37,332 bases of DNA, taken from NCBI GenBank assembly GCA_046316495.1, contig JBKDAM010000124.1:1-37332 (forward strand), given 5' to 3'. This document shows positions 17,763 to 26,720 of the stretch, piece after piece; within the stretch, counting starts at the first letter, position 1; each line of letters starts with the position of its first letter. The stretch is from M3007 sp046316495 (GTDB lineage: Bacteria > Bacteroidota > Bacteroidia > Chitinophagales > Saprospiraceae). A program made the translations under genes and the position numbers. The notes beneath the pieces were generated by a model. The model was not told the DNA's origin and did not search any database. It saw only the letters and a program-made list of their open reading frames with translations.

Positions 17763-18644
17763 TTAACTAAAAACGCCCGAAGATAGGTAGCGATCGCCAC
17801 GATCACAAACAATGAACACCAAAATTCCTTCTTCCAAAGTCGCTGCCAACCGCGCTGTGGCGGCCATCGCACCCCCACTGCTCACCCCACCAAAAATAGC
17901 CTCCTCCCTGGCCAATCTTCGCATCATCTCTTGAGCCTCCTCCGTAGATACTTCCAGAATCTGATCCACCCGCTCAGGTTCATATATTTTAGGTAAAAAA
18001 GCCGGTGACCAACGCCGAATCCCAGGAATGTTGGAACCCTCCGTGGGCTGAACCCCAACAATCTGTACACTTGGATCCTGCTCCTTCAAATACCGAGAGG
18101 TCCCCATGATCGTACCCGTAGTCCCCATAGATGATATAAAATGAGTTACTTTACCACCGGTGTCCCGCCAAACCTCCGGTCCAGTCCCTTCGTAATGGGC
18201 CCGCCAGTTGTCGGTATTGGCAAACTGGTCCAGCATCCAATATCCTCCTGCCTCCACCATTTCCATCGCCAATGTTCTGGAGTACTCAATCGTGCGGGCA
18301 GCAGGCGTTAAAAGTACCTTGGCCCCATACGCCTCCATGGTCTGAACGCGCTCCGCGGTAGAGTTATCCGGCATGATCAGCGTTAAACCAATCCCAAACT
18401 CCCGAGCAATCATCGCCAATGCAATACCCGTATTGCCGCTGGTAGCCTCCACCAATGCCATCCCCGGTTTTAAGTCGCCCCGCTCTACTGCCCTTCGTAT
18501 CATACTGTAAGCAGCCCGATCTTTTACACTTCCGCCTGGGTTCTGTCCTTCTAATTTCGCAAAAACCTGCACCCCTGGCTTTTGAACAATGCGGCGGATG
18601 GCCACTAGGGGTGTGTTTCCAATCAAATCTGCTATCGTAAACAT
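17763..18644 (-). CDS. cysM: Cysteine synthase B (O-acetylserine sulfhydrylase)
   Basis: The 293-residue PLP enzyme makes cysteine from O-acetylserine and sulfide or thiosulfate. The start at 18644 (MFTIADLIGNTPLV) is chosen because family members begin at LIGNTPLV; the longer frame would run into the upstream gene. Lys41 in GGSVKDR forms the Schiff base. SGNTG and the glycine-rich GTTGT loop bind PLP phosphate. RRWSPAFLPKIY and the short active-site region favour CysM over CysK. It lies 25 nt after the BamA-like gene and 13 nt before the membrane-protein gene. Confidence 0.95.
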   Translation of the reverse strand: MFTIADLIGNTPLVAIRRIVQKPGVQVFAKLEGQNPGGSVKDRAAYSMIRRAVERGDLKPGMALVEATSGNTGIALAMIAREFGIGLTLIMPDNSTAERVQTMEAYGAKVLLTPAARTIEYSRTLAMEMVEAGGYWMLDQFANTDNWRAHYEGTGPEVWRDTGGKVTHFISSMGTTGTIMGTSRYLKEQDPSVQIVGVQPTEGSNIPGIRRWSPAFLPKIYEPERVDQILEVSTEEAQEMMRRLAREEAIFGGVSSGGAMAATARLAATLEEGILVFIVCDRGDRYLSSGVFS

Positions 18645-18669
18645 GATGTCCTTTTTTATTTTTAAAAAG

Positions 18670-20514
18670 CTATTGTGGGAGGCCCACGTAGCCAAGGTGA
18701 ATTTTGGTCGCCCTGAAATCAAACCCAGCGTTGTCCAACCGCCCCACCGCTGCACTAATGCCAAAAACACCGCCGGCTGTCTCAAAGTTCAATCCCAGAC
18801 CCAATCCCATTGGGCGCTGATACAGCTGCGTTTGTCGGGTTTTATTCTCCAAATAAGCAGCATCCCAAAAAGCCGCCAAATAAGAGGCGCCTCCCAGAAG
18901 GAGCCGGGCCTCCACAGTCGTCATCGCCCATCGGGTAGCCAATAAAAACTCTTCATCAAAACCGCGCAACCGCCGGTTCCCCCCCAATCGATATTGTTCA
19001 TTTCGGGTAACATTGTCTGCTAACAAAGCAGCACCCTGGGCCCGTACCAACACCGTTGCTACCTTACCCATCGGAATAAACCACTCCGAACGCCCCTCGA
19101 ATCGGAATCGGCTCTGCCGGTCGGTCAATCCATCGTATAAGGCCGCAAAACGCTGCCCAGTCCCCTCCCCCAAAGGCAATGACTCTATCTGTGGATTCCG
19201 ACGAACCTGATGCTGTCCTGCAAAAAAAAGCGCCTGTACAGACCACCCTTTTCGTGGATTCAACGGGAGATCTAACCGGCTCCAACTGGCTTCAAAGCCC
19301 AAACCCTGCTGTCGATAATCCAGGTTGTCCGGCAATTGTTGGGCCAACTTCAAGGCATTCGTATCAATTTTTTGCAAAAAAGAGCTCCTGTTTTCCACAA
19401 AAAAAACCAAGCGGCTGTTAGCACTGCGCTGGACCTGTACCCCTACCTTCCCTTGGGCATCTACCCAACTACTATCGCGCCGAAACAACTGGAAATACCC
19501 CTCCGCCCCGAATGGACTGCCCCCCACCAAGGGAACGCCCACCTGGATCTCCATTTTCTGGGTTTCCGGGCGCAATCGGTCAATCTCAAAAGAAAGACGC
19601 TCCCCCCAACCAAAAGCATTCCACAGCAACCCGTTCAAGGAGCCCGTCAATAAGGTCCGACCCGCCAGGTCGCCCGTTTGTGGCAATAATCCCAACAAAA
19701 AATCAAAGCGACCCGCCGGCTTTTTCTTCAACCAAACATTAACCATCGCCTGATTTTCCAAAAAAGTAACGGTGGGCGCAGCAAAAGCCTCTACATACGG
19801 CAAAAGAGCCAACTGGCGCTGAAGCGCCATCAGCTGCCGATGACTGTAAGGTGCACCTGGCCGAATAGACAAGTGCCGCTCCAAAACACGCCTCGGCACC
19901 CGCACATCCCCGTTGATTTTTAAGGACTGATACGTATAATAAGGTCCTTCCACCAATTGAAGCCGTGCCCGCACGGCCCCATTCGGCTGCAACTCTAGGC
20001 TATCAAGCCATATTCGCGCAAAGGGATATCCATTGTCTTCCGCTACTTGTAACAAGGATTGCTGAAATGCCCTTAGCCGGGCTACCGAAACGACTTTCCC
20101 CGGACGAACGTCTTCCTCCCCCCGTACAGTTGATACCCAACGTGCCACAGCAGGACTGGCCGGACGCAGCTCCACCCAGTACAACCGAGGACCCGCAAAA
20201 AAACGAACCAAAGAATCGCTGAGTGGATCAAAAGAAGCTCCTAAATAGCCCCTATCATGCCCTTTCAACAACACGGACTGCCTGTCCTCTACCCAATAGG
20301 TACTGTCGTTTCCTAAAGGCTTGGCCTTTCCTCCCGCCAGCTCCAAAAACAAATCCTGGTCAACAGCCGATACACGGATGGCTGGGAGACGAGCCAGAAG
20401 ACTGTCTTGTGCGGATACACTGCCCACCATTAGAAGGAAAAATAAAACCGCTGCGTGCATATGGACAAAAATACGGAAGAATTGCCGCAGCCACGGAATC
20501 AATTGTTTTTTCAA
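18670..20514 (-). CDS. BamA/TamA-like outer-membrane protein with POTRA domain
   Basis: The 614-residue protein belongs to the Omp85-like superfamily. After a signal sequence ending VGSVSAQ there is a POTRA-like region (about 165-270; YYTYQSLKINGDVRVPRRVLERHLSIRPG) and then a 16-strand-type barrel with LGGNRRLRGFDEE, the conserved RGF loop-6 motif. It is shorter than BamA (fewer POTRAs), so assembly or translocation of specific outer-membrane proteins is inferred. The start is uncertain: a TTG at 20514 gives a basic n-region (MKKQLIPWLRQ); the ATG at 20460 gives a signal peptide without positive charge. Pairing with cysM is probably not functional. Confidence 0.85.
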   Translation of the reverse strand: MKKQLIPWLRQFFRIFVHMHAAVLFFLLMVGSVSAQDSLLARLPAIRVSAVDQDLFLELAGGKAKPLGNDSTYWVEDRQSVLLKGHDRGYLGASFDPLSDSLVRFFAGPRLYWVELRPASPAVARWVSTVRGEEDVRPGKVVSVARLRAFQQSLLQVAEDNGYPFARIWLDSLELQPNGAVRARLQLVEGPYYTYQSLKINGDVRVPRRVLERHLSIRPGAPYSHRQLMALQRQLALLPYVEAFAAPTVTFLENQAMVNVWLKKKPAGRFDFLLGLLPQTGDLAGRTLLTGSLNGLLWNAFGWGERLSFEIDRLRPETQKMEIQVGVPLVGGSPFGAEGYFQLFRRDSSWVDAQGKVGVQVQRSANSRLVFFVENRSSFLQKIDTNALKLAQQLPDNLDYRQQGLGFEASWSRLDLPLNPRKGWSVQALFFAGQHQVRRNPQIESLPLGEGTGQRFAALYDGLTDRQSRFRFEGRSEWFIPMGKVATVLVRAQGAALLADNVTRNEQYRLGGNRRLRGFDEEFLLATRWAMTTVEARLLLGGASYLAAFWDAAYLENKTRQTQLYQRPMGLGLGLNFETAGGVFGISAAVGRLDNAGFDFRATKIHLGYVGLPQ

Positions 20515-20540
20515 AGGCCCGCCTATCGGCCAACGCCGTG

Positions 20541-20652
20541 ATGTTTAAGAAACCAAATACCCAATTAGGCTCCTGGTCTCTCCTATTAGCTATTCTTTTT
20601 GGGGGCGGGATTCATCCAGAGGCATAAGCTGGTTGGAATGCAGGACGTTAAT
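20541..20652 (+). repeat. Interspersed repeat C, copy 1
   Basis: This is one of three diverged copies in intergenic DNA (others near 30584-30700 and 34428-34540). Shared blocks in order: TTAAG...GAAA, GGCnCCTGGTCT, a T-rich run ending in TGGGG-GGG, ATCCAGAGGCA, and AAGnTGGTTG followed by GACnTTAA. It lies between bcp and the BamA-like gene. Confidence 0.55.
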
Positions 20653-20671
20653 TTGCCTGCAGTAGTCTATT

Positions 20672-20700
20672 GGCCTGCAGCACCGGGAGGGCTGCAGGCC
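20672..20700 (-). terminator. Strong hairpin after bcp, terminator-like
   Basis: Perfect 10-bp arms (GGCCTGCAGC with GCTGCAGGCC) enclose a 9-nt loop, starting 20 nt after the bcp stop on the - strand. No T-run follows, so it is a non-canonical terminator or a 3' stabilising structure. Confidence 0.45.
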
Positions 20701-20719
20701 AAATCGAAGATCTTGCTGA

Positions 20720-21172
20720 TTAAGAGAGCACCTGCTCCGCGTGGTTGGCCGTATCCACTTTGTCAATAATTCGCTCAATGAGGCCTTGCTCATCAATAAT
20801 AAACGTAGCACGGTGGATGCCCTGGTACGTTCGGCCCATAAATTTTTTCTCCCCCCATACCCCGTAGGCCTCCGCAACGGCATGGTCCTCATCTGCCAAT
20901 AAACTGAACGGCAGACTGTATTTATCTTGAAATTTAATGTGCTTTTTAGCGGAATCCGGGCTCACTCCCAAAACCGCATAGCCCTTGTTTAAGAAAACTT
21001 CATAGCTATCGCGCAAACTACAAGCTTCTGCCGTGCAACCAGGCGTATCGTCTTTGGGGTAAAAATACAAAACCAGTTTCTTACCCTTAAAATCAGTCAA
21101 AGAAACGGTTTCGTTTTTTTCATTGAGTGCAGAAAATACCGGCGCTGCATCGCCTACCTTCAGGTGGAACAT
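20720..21172 (-). CDS. bcp: Thioredoxin-dependent thiol peroxidase (BCP/PrxQ type peroxiredoxin)
   Basis: The 150-residue cytoplasmic enzyme reduces peroxides with thioredoxin as electron donor. The peroxidatic Cys46 lies in YPKDDTPGCTAEAC and the resolving Cys51 is five residues later, the intramolecular pair of this subfamily. Length and the downstream TFIIDEQG strand are typical. It begins 55 nt after the glycosyltransferase on the same strand with no visible promoter in the gap, so read-through from the 22328-22359 promoter is likely. Confidence 0.96.
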   Translation of the reverse strand: MFHLKVGDAAPVFSALNEKNETVSLTDFKGKKLVLYFYPKDDTPGCTAEACSLRDSYEVFLNKGYAVLGVSPDSAKKHIKFQDKYSLPFSLLADEDHAVAEAYGVWGEKKFMGRTYQGIHRATFIIDEQGLIERIIDKVDTANHAEQVLS

Positions 21173-21227
21173 ATCTATACGTGTTTGTTTTCATTTTTCA
21201 ACAAAAAACAACGAAAATGGTTCGTTT

Positions 21228-22307
21228 TTATAAGGAATCAATCGCTTTCAGGTACTGTTTTTCTGAAAAAGAGCCTGATCGAAAGCCCGTTGTCTGATGT
21301 ACCGCTTCCAACGCTTTTTCCAAGACAATCTGATCTTGTGACTGCACGACGAAAAGACCTTGCTGTGCCAGGTAATGCGCTAAGTATTCTTGTTCTGTTT
21401 GTCCAGGCGTGGGAATTAAAATGGCTTTTTTCCCCAACACAACCAGGTCCATCAAACTACTGTAACCAGACCGGCATACCACGACCGAACTTCCCAGTAA
21501 CACTTGATTCAGGGCCTCTGAGGTCAAATACGAAACCACCTCCACATTATCGGCCTCGTAGTGGTGGTGCGACTGTTTCGGTCTCCCTTGCACAACGATA
21601 AATTTGTAAGGCAAGGCAATGGCCTGCTCAATAAGACGGCGTTCTAACAAAGACCGCTGTGGCTCCGGACCAGAAAGGACAATTGCCACATCATAATCGC
21701 TGCGCTCTGGACCTGCCTGCATCCTCGAAAGGATCCCAATATACCGGGACGGAGGTTGGACCAGCGCCGGATGCGACAAAGAGCCAGCTAAATGCGGAAA
21801 AGAGGCCTGGTCCGGAATCCAAACCTCATCAAAGCGGGACAACGAGCGCCGCAGCACCTGATTGACCAGCCAGTCCAGCCCTGGAACAGGAATTTTCAAA
21901 TGTAGCTGGTGGGTGATAAAGATATTTTTGGTCTTTTTGGAAAAACAACCATACCGGTTATCCGAAATCACGTGTGTAATCCCGTGTTCCTCTACCAATG
22001 CCTCCAAGACGCGACGCTCTGCCCTTATAGCATAGCCGATACGGGGGAGCTGCCGGGCGATGTTCCAAACCATATTAGGACTATCGTATTGAATCCGGTA
22101 AGAAGGCAACTTAGCGACTGTCAGGTGCGGAAATTCGGCTTGCCAAAGGTACTTGGCGACACCATCCGAAGCCAAAACCACCTCAATTCCTCGCTCTTCA
22201 AGTGTTCGGATCAGGGGAATACACCGGGTGGCATGGCCCAAACCCCAGTTTAATGCTGCAAGTAGTACTTTCAAAATGCGTTCAAATTGGTGAAAAGAGT
22301 AGTCCAC
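21228..22307 (-). CDS. MurG-like family 28-type glycosyltransferase
   Basis: The 359-residue GT-B fold enzyme has the N-terminal loop NWGLGHATR (residues 20-28), like the donor-facing glycine loop of MurG and related transferases. The C-terminal domain has VVCRSGYSSLMDLV (nucleotide-sugar binding) and PTPGQTEQEYLA. It belongs to the conserved family often annotated as glycosyltransferase of the MJ1255 type; the sugar and acceptor are unknown. The start is either this ATG or a TTG at 22274, since homologues begin at KVLLAALNWG. The promoter at 22328-22359 would leave a leader of only about 14 nt for the ATG. Confidence 0.87.
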   Translation of the reverse strand: MDYSFHQFERILKVLLAALNWGLGHATRCIPLIRTLEERGIEVVLASDGVAKYLWQAEFPHLTVAKLPSYRIQYDSPNMVWNIARQLPRIGYAIRAERRVLEALVEEHGITHVISDNRYGCFSKKTKNIFITHQLHLKIPVPGLDWLVNQVLRRSLSRFDEVWIPDQASFPHLAGSLSHPALVQPPSRYIGILSRMQAGPERSDYDVAIVLSGPEPQRSLLERRLIEQAIALPYKFIVVQGRPKQSHHHYEADNVEVVSYLTSEALNQVLLGSSVVVCRSGYSSLMDLVVLGKKAILIPTPGQTEQEYLAHYLAQQGLFVVQSQDQIVLEKALEAVHQTTGFRSGSFSEKQYLKAIDSL

Positions 22308-22327
22308 TTAAGGGACGACCCTCCTGA

Positions 22328-22359
22328 CAAATGTACTGCATTGTGCAGTACTTTCCCAA
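22328..22359 (-). promoter_or_regulatory. Promoter of the glycosyltransferase gene
   Basis: On the - strand TTG (22359-22357), exactly 21 nt, then TACATTTG (22335-22328): a full consensus match with the spacing used elsewhere in the window. A palindrome fills most of the spacer. Confidence 0.65.
22333..22351. promoter_or_regulatory. Operator-like palindrome in the divergent promoter
   Basis: GTACTGCA-TTG-TGCAGTAC is a perfect 8-bp inverted repeat around 3 nt. It overlaps the -7 element of the - strand promoter by 3 nt and lies 10 nt from the -33 position of the + strand malQ promoter. The position suits a dimeric regulator; no regulator gene is adjacent. Confidence 0.5.
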
Positions 22360-22361
22360 AG

Positions 22362-22393
22362 TTTTTCAAAATGCCAGCACTCCGTTACCTTTG
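22362..22393 (+). promoter_or_regulatory. Promoter of malQ
   Basis: TTT (22362-22364, one base from TTG), 21 nt, then TACCTTTG (22386-22393), 25 nt upstream of the ATG at 22419. Its -33 element is only 2 nt from that of the divergent promoter. Confidence 0.6.
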
Positions 22394-22418
22394 CACTTCG
22401 TTTAAGCATTTTATTTTC

Positions 22419-25088
22419 ATGAAAATACACTTTTACCTTCGGTATTCCACCCGCTTCGGAGAAAACCTCACGATCCAACTCCAAAACCGTACCTACTCCA
22501 TGGAGTACCTGAATCAGGACTTCTGGCATTTTGAGTGGGAAACCGAAGGCCCTGTCCAGCCAGGTGCCTCCATCTCTTACCAATACCACTTACACCGGCC
22601 TGACGAGCACCCGATCCCAGACTGGGATGCAGATCGGAGTATCTCTTCGGCCCTTTTACAATCAAAAGACCAACTATTTATCGTCGATACCTGGAGCGAT
22701 GCCGGCGCTTTTGAGCATGCTTTCTCCACACAACCCTTCCAAACGATTTATTTTAGAAACAAGACCCCTCTCAAAACAACTAAACTTCCCTCCAAATTCA
22801 CCCATGAATTCAGGGTAAAGGCCCCCTTGCTCCAGTCAGGCGAAAGCGTTTGCCTGCTAGGAGCTGGCCAGGCCCTGCACGACTGGAGTACCACTCAGCC
22901 CATCCACCTACAAAAACAAGGGGATTGGTGGGTTACCCGGGTAGACCTGAGTAAAGAAGATTTTCCTATTCCTTATAAATATGGTATTTGGAGCCAGGCA
23001 GGTCAACAATTGGTCCGGTTTGAATCAGGAGATAACCGCACCTTATATTTCCCTGGAGAGCGCTCGGCAAAAGTATTGCTGCACGATGGCTTTTTGCGAA
23101 TGCCGAACGATACCTTCCGGGGAGCAGGCGTTGCCATTCCTGTCTTCAGCCTACGGACCGAAAAAAGCTATGGGACCGGTGAATTTACCGACCTAAAACC
23201 GTTGGCTGATTGGGCGGTTCGAACGGGCCTCAAACTCATCCAATTGCTGCCCGTTAACGATACCTCCGCCACAGGTACCTGGACAGACTCTTACCCTTAT
23301 GCAGCGGTCTCAGCCTTCGCGCTGCATCCTCTCTACCTGAACGTTTCAGAAGTCGCGGGCAAAAAGCACGCTTCTCTACTTAAATCGTTCCAAAAAGACC
23401 AAAAAAAGCTCAATAGCTTGTCGGACGTAGATTACGAAGCAGTCATGAAGGCAAAGCGGGCAGCCCTTGAATTGCTTTACGAAGCGATGGGGCCTTCCAC
23501 CTTGACGGATGCCTACTTCCTTGCCTACTTAGAGGAGAACAAGCACTGGCTAGAGCCTTATGCGGTCTTTACCTGGTTAAAAGAGCAAAATGGAACCTCG
23601 GATTTTAATCAATGGAAACAACACTCCGTCTACCAGGCAGAGGAGATTCAAGCGCTGGCCAATCCCAGCCACCCAGCTTACCCAGCCATTGCCTTCCACT
23701 ACTTTGTGCAATGGCACCTGCACCTGCAACTCAGATCGGCTGTAGAATATGCACATTCAAAAGGACTGGCCATCAAGGGAGATATTCCAATCGGAATTTA
23801 CCGTTACTCCTGCGATGCCTGGGTAGCTCCCGAACTATATCAAATGGATCGACAGGCAGGTGCACCACCCGATGATTTCGCCGAAAAAGGCCAAAATTGG
23901 GGCTTCCCAACCTACAACTGGGAACGAATGAAAGCAGACGGATTTGCTTGGTGGAAACAACGCTTCGCTCAGATGAGCTTCTATTTTGATGCGTTCCGTA
24001 TCGACCATATCCTAGGTTTTTTCCGGATTTGGAGTATCCCGATCGATGCCGTAGAAGGAATCCTAGGTCAATTCATCCCAGCCATTGCCTTGACAGAACA
24101 AGAATTTTGGCAATTGGGAATCGGATTTAACCGCGAACGACTATGTAAACCCTACATCACCGACGCTGTTCTTCATGAATTATTCCGGGAAAACCAGGAG
24201 CATGTCTACCCCTTTCTCCAAAAAAACGATCCTACCGGCCGTTATGAACTGCGCCCCGAATTCAATACCCAACAAAAAGTCCAACAGTGGGCCAACCGCC
24301 AGCCAGCCTCCGCACGCACCGAGTCGCTACGTCAAGGCCTGCTGGACCTAATTGCTAATGTCATTCTTCTGGAAGACCCACAAGGCGGTATGCATTTCCG
24401 GTTTGGAATCGATAAAACCAGCTCCTTCCAACACTTGGACCATAGCACCCAACACAAACTGAATCAGCTCTATGTAGATTACTTCTTCCGACGGCAAGAT
24501 CAGTTTTGGAAAAAAGAGGCCCTCGAAAAGTTGCCCGCCCTCCGACAAGCTACCCAAATGCTCATTTGTGGAGAAGACTTGGGGATGGTGCCCAACTGCG
24601 TTCCGGAAGTCATGGAAGGCTTGGGAATCTTATCGCTAGAAGTACAAAGAATGCCCAAAAAAGCAGGCTACACCTTCTTCCACCCCAAAGACGCCCCCTA
24701 CTTGTCCGTCGTAACCCCCTCTACCCACGACATGAGTACCATCCGGGGCTGGTGGGAAGAAGACCGCGCCACCACCCAGCGATTCTACAACGAACAACTC
24801 CAGCGCCACGGGGAAGCGCCTTGGTTCTGCGAACCCTGGATTAACCGAGCCATCATCGAACAACATTTATATTCTCCCGCCATGTGGAGTATATTTCAAT
24901 TGCAAGACTTGATGGGAAGCGACGGGGAACTTCGGAGAACGAACCCACAAGAGGAGCGAATCAATGTACCCGCCAACCCCAAGCACTACTGGCAGTACCG
25001 AATGCACCTCACCCTGGAAGCCCTGCTGGAACAAAACAGGTTCAACCAGGATCTGAATGACCTGATCCTTAAAAGTGGGCGTGCTTGA
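22419..25088 (+). CDS. malQ: 4-alpha-glucanotransferase with N-terminal CBM20 modules (DPE2-like, GH77)
   Basis: The start at 22419 (889 aa) follows the promoter and begins CBM20 module 1; an in-frame ATG at 22287 would precede the promoter. Two starch-binding CBM20-like modules (about 1-105 and 127-225; GAGQALHDWSTTQ, PIPYKYGIW) precede a GH77 domain. Catalytic residues by family alignment are nucleophile Asp529 (FRIDH), acid/base Glu719 (CGEDLG) and Asp771 (STHDMS). The 190 residues between Asp529 and Glu719, far more than in compact amylomaltases, indicate the insertion seen in plant DPE2 and Bacteroidota MalQ. It transfers glucan segments between maltodextrins or glycogen. It is cytoplasmic (no signal peptide) and is followed 18 nt later by a GHL10 gene. 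Confidence 0.94.
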   Translation: MKIHFYLRYSTRFGENLTIQLQNRTYSMEYLNQDFWHFEWETEGPVQPGASISYQYHLHRPDEHPIPDWDADRSISSALLQSKDQLFIVDTWSDAGAFEHAFSTQPFQTIYFRNKTPLKTTKLPSKFTHEFRVKAPLLQSGESVCLLGAGQALHDWSTTQPIHLQKQGDWWVTRVDLSKEDFPIPYKYGIWSQAGQQLVRFESGDNRTLYFPGERSAKVLLHDGFLRMPNDTFRGAGVAIPVFSLRTEKSYGTGEFTDLKPLADWAVRTGLKLIQLLPVNDTSATGTWTDSYPYAAVSAFALHPLYLNVSEVAGKKHASLLKSFQKDQKKLNSLSDVDYEAVMKAKRAALELLYEAMGPSTLTDAYFLAYLEENKHWLEPYAVFTWLKEQNGTSDFNQWKQHSVYQAEEIQALANPSHPAYPAIAFHYFVQWHLHLQLRSAVEYAHSKGLAIKGDIPIGIYRYSCDAWVAPELYQMDRQAGAPPDDFAEKGQNWGFPTYNWERMKADGFAWWKQRFAQMSFYFDAFRIDHILGFFRIWSIPIDAVEGILGQFIPAIALTEQEFWQLGIGFNRERLCKPYITDAVLHELFRENQEHVYPFLQKNDPTGRYELRPEFNTQQKVQQWANRQPASARTESLRQGLLDLIANVILLEDPQGGMHFRFGIDKTSSFQHLDHSTQHKLNQLYVDYFFRRQDQFWKKEALEKLPALRQATQMLICGEDLGMVPNCVPEVMEGLGILSLEVQRMPKKAGYTFFHPKDAPYLSVVTPSTHDMSTIRGWWEEDRATTQRFYNEQLQRHGEAPWFCEPWINRAIIEQHLYSPAMWSIFQLQDLMGSDGELRRTNPQEERINVPANPKHYWQYRMHLTLEALLEQNRFNQDLNDLILKSGRA

Positions 25089-25106
25089 TCGCCCAATAAC
25101 CCTTTT

Positions 25107-26720
25107 ATGCGGAACTACTCAGTCTGGATACTCCTGCTCTGCTGCTTATTCGCTAAGCCGCTGATTGCCCAAAAAGCCCCGCTCCAGGAAATGCGGGGCG
25201 CCTGGATTGCCTCGGTGAACAACATCGACTGGCCCTCTACCCCAAACCGAAGCCCGGAACAGCAACGTGCAGAGTTCATTCAACTGCTCGAAGAGCTGAA
25301 AGCAATGGGAATGAACGCGGTATTTGTCCAAATAAGACCCGCAGGAGATGCCCTTTATCCAAGCGCATTGGCCCCCTGGAGCAAATTCCTCAGCGGCAAA
25401 CAAGGAGTAGCACCCCAACCCTACTACGATCCACTGGCGTTCATGATAAAAGCAGCCCATGAACGGAGAATGGAATTCCATGCCTGGCTCAATCCCTACC
25501 GCGCCACCACCGACTTAGATACTAGCAGCTTGGCGAGTACCCACCCCCTGCGCGCCCTCAGCCCAGAACGCAGACAACAGTGGTTCTTCCAATACGGAAA
25601 CAAATATTACTTCAACCCAGCCAATCCATTGGTCGTCCGTTACCTCGACCAAGTCGTAAAAGAAGTCGTCAGTAAATACGATGTAGATGGCATCCACTTC
25701 GATGACTACTTCTACCCCTACCCCGAACAAGGAGCCGTTTTGCCCGACCAAGAACTGTTTGCCAATAACCCAAAAGGATTCTCGAATATACATGACTGGC
25801 GGCGTGATCAGGTGAATACCCTCATCCAAACCATCCACCAAACCATTCGCAACACAAAACCCTGGGTCCGGTTTGGCATCAGCCCCTTCGGCGTGTGGAG
25901 AAATGCCTCCAAAGACCCTAAAGGATCTGCTACCAACGCCAGCTTTTCCAGCTACGACGACCTTTATGCCGATGTACTGCTCTGGCTTCAAAAAAACTGG
26001 ATCGACTACGTGGCTCCTCAGCTATACTGGAGCATCGGATTCCCAGCAGCAGATTACCACGCCCTGACAACTTGGTGGAGCCAAAATACCTATGGCAAAC
26101 AACTGTACATCGGTCACGGGGCTCATAAAATCGGGAATGGCAGTCAATACAAAGACAACAACTGGAACAACAAAGAACAGACCAACCGACAAATCGCCCT
26201 CAACCGACAAACACCGGGCGTGCACGGGAGTATCTTTTTCTCCATCAAAGCCCTGCGCAACAATACCCTGGGCGTACAAGACAGCCTCCGAAAAAGCCTC
26301 TTCAAAACACCCGCTCTCATCCCAGCTCTCCACCTAACTCATCCTACGACCCCCGTCACCCCCCAATTCTGTCGGGTCAAGACGGAACGCGACTCCGTCC
26401 GGCTCTCCTGGAGCGCCTGCGAAGTACTGAGCCCTGATGAAATGCCCTACTACTTCGGTATCTACCGATTTAAGGGAGAAAAAGCCGGCGATTTTAACAA
26501 TCCAGAAAACCTACTCGCACTCACACCTTACGCCTTTCCAGAAGAACAATGGAAATGGGCAGACCGCAACCTCCAAGAAGGCGCGTCCTATACCTACTCC
26601 ATTGTCGCCTATAACCGCTACCACCAAGCGAGCGCCTCAAGTGAACCTATTTCCATCAAAAAAACCAATAAAGGAGTCCGGAGGAAACGCCCCTTTTGGG
26701 GCTACCGATTTCGTGGATAA
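25107..26720 (+). CDS. GHL10 family glycoside hydrolase-like protein (DUF187)
   Basis: The 537-residue exported protein has a signal peptide (1-22, ending PLIAQ) and a GHL10 TIM-barrel (about 27-345): MRGAWIASVNNIDWP, FVQIRPAGDALYPS, FHAWLNPYR and DGIHFDDYFYPYP with the acidic pair Asp199-Asp200. A fibronectin-III-like domain follows (about 415-515). Family members are glycan-active; some cleave between peptidoglycan or other amino-sugar residues. The substrate here is unknown. It starts 18 nt after malQ and is probably in the same operon, although one product is cytoplasmic and the other exported. Confidence 0.92.
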   Translation: MRNYSVWILLLCCLFAKPLIAQKAPLQEMRGAWIASVNNIDWPSTPNRSPEQQRAEFIQLLEELKAMGMNAVFVQIRPAGDALYPSALAPWSKFLSGKQGVAPQPYYDPLAFMIKAAHERRMEFHAWLNPYRATTDLDTSSLASTHPLRALSPERRQQWFFQYGNKYYFNPANPLVVRYLDQVVKEVVSKYDVDGIHFDDYFYPYPEQGAVLPDQELFANNPKGFSNIHDWRRDQVNTLIQTIHQTIRNTKPWVRFGISPFGVWRNASKDPKGSATNASFSSYDDLYADVLLWLQKNWIDYVAPQLYWSIGFPAADYHALTTWWSQNTYGKQLYIGHGAHKIGNGSQYKDNNWNNKEQTNRQIALNRQTPGVHGSIFFSIKALRNNTLGVQDSLRKSLFKTPALIPALHLTHPTTPVTPQFCRVKTERDSVRLSWSACEVLSPDEMPYYFGIYRFKGEKAGDFNNPENLLALTPYAFPEEQWKWADRNLQEGASYTYSIVAYNRYHQASASSEPISIKKTNKGVRRKRPFWGYRFRG

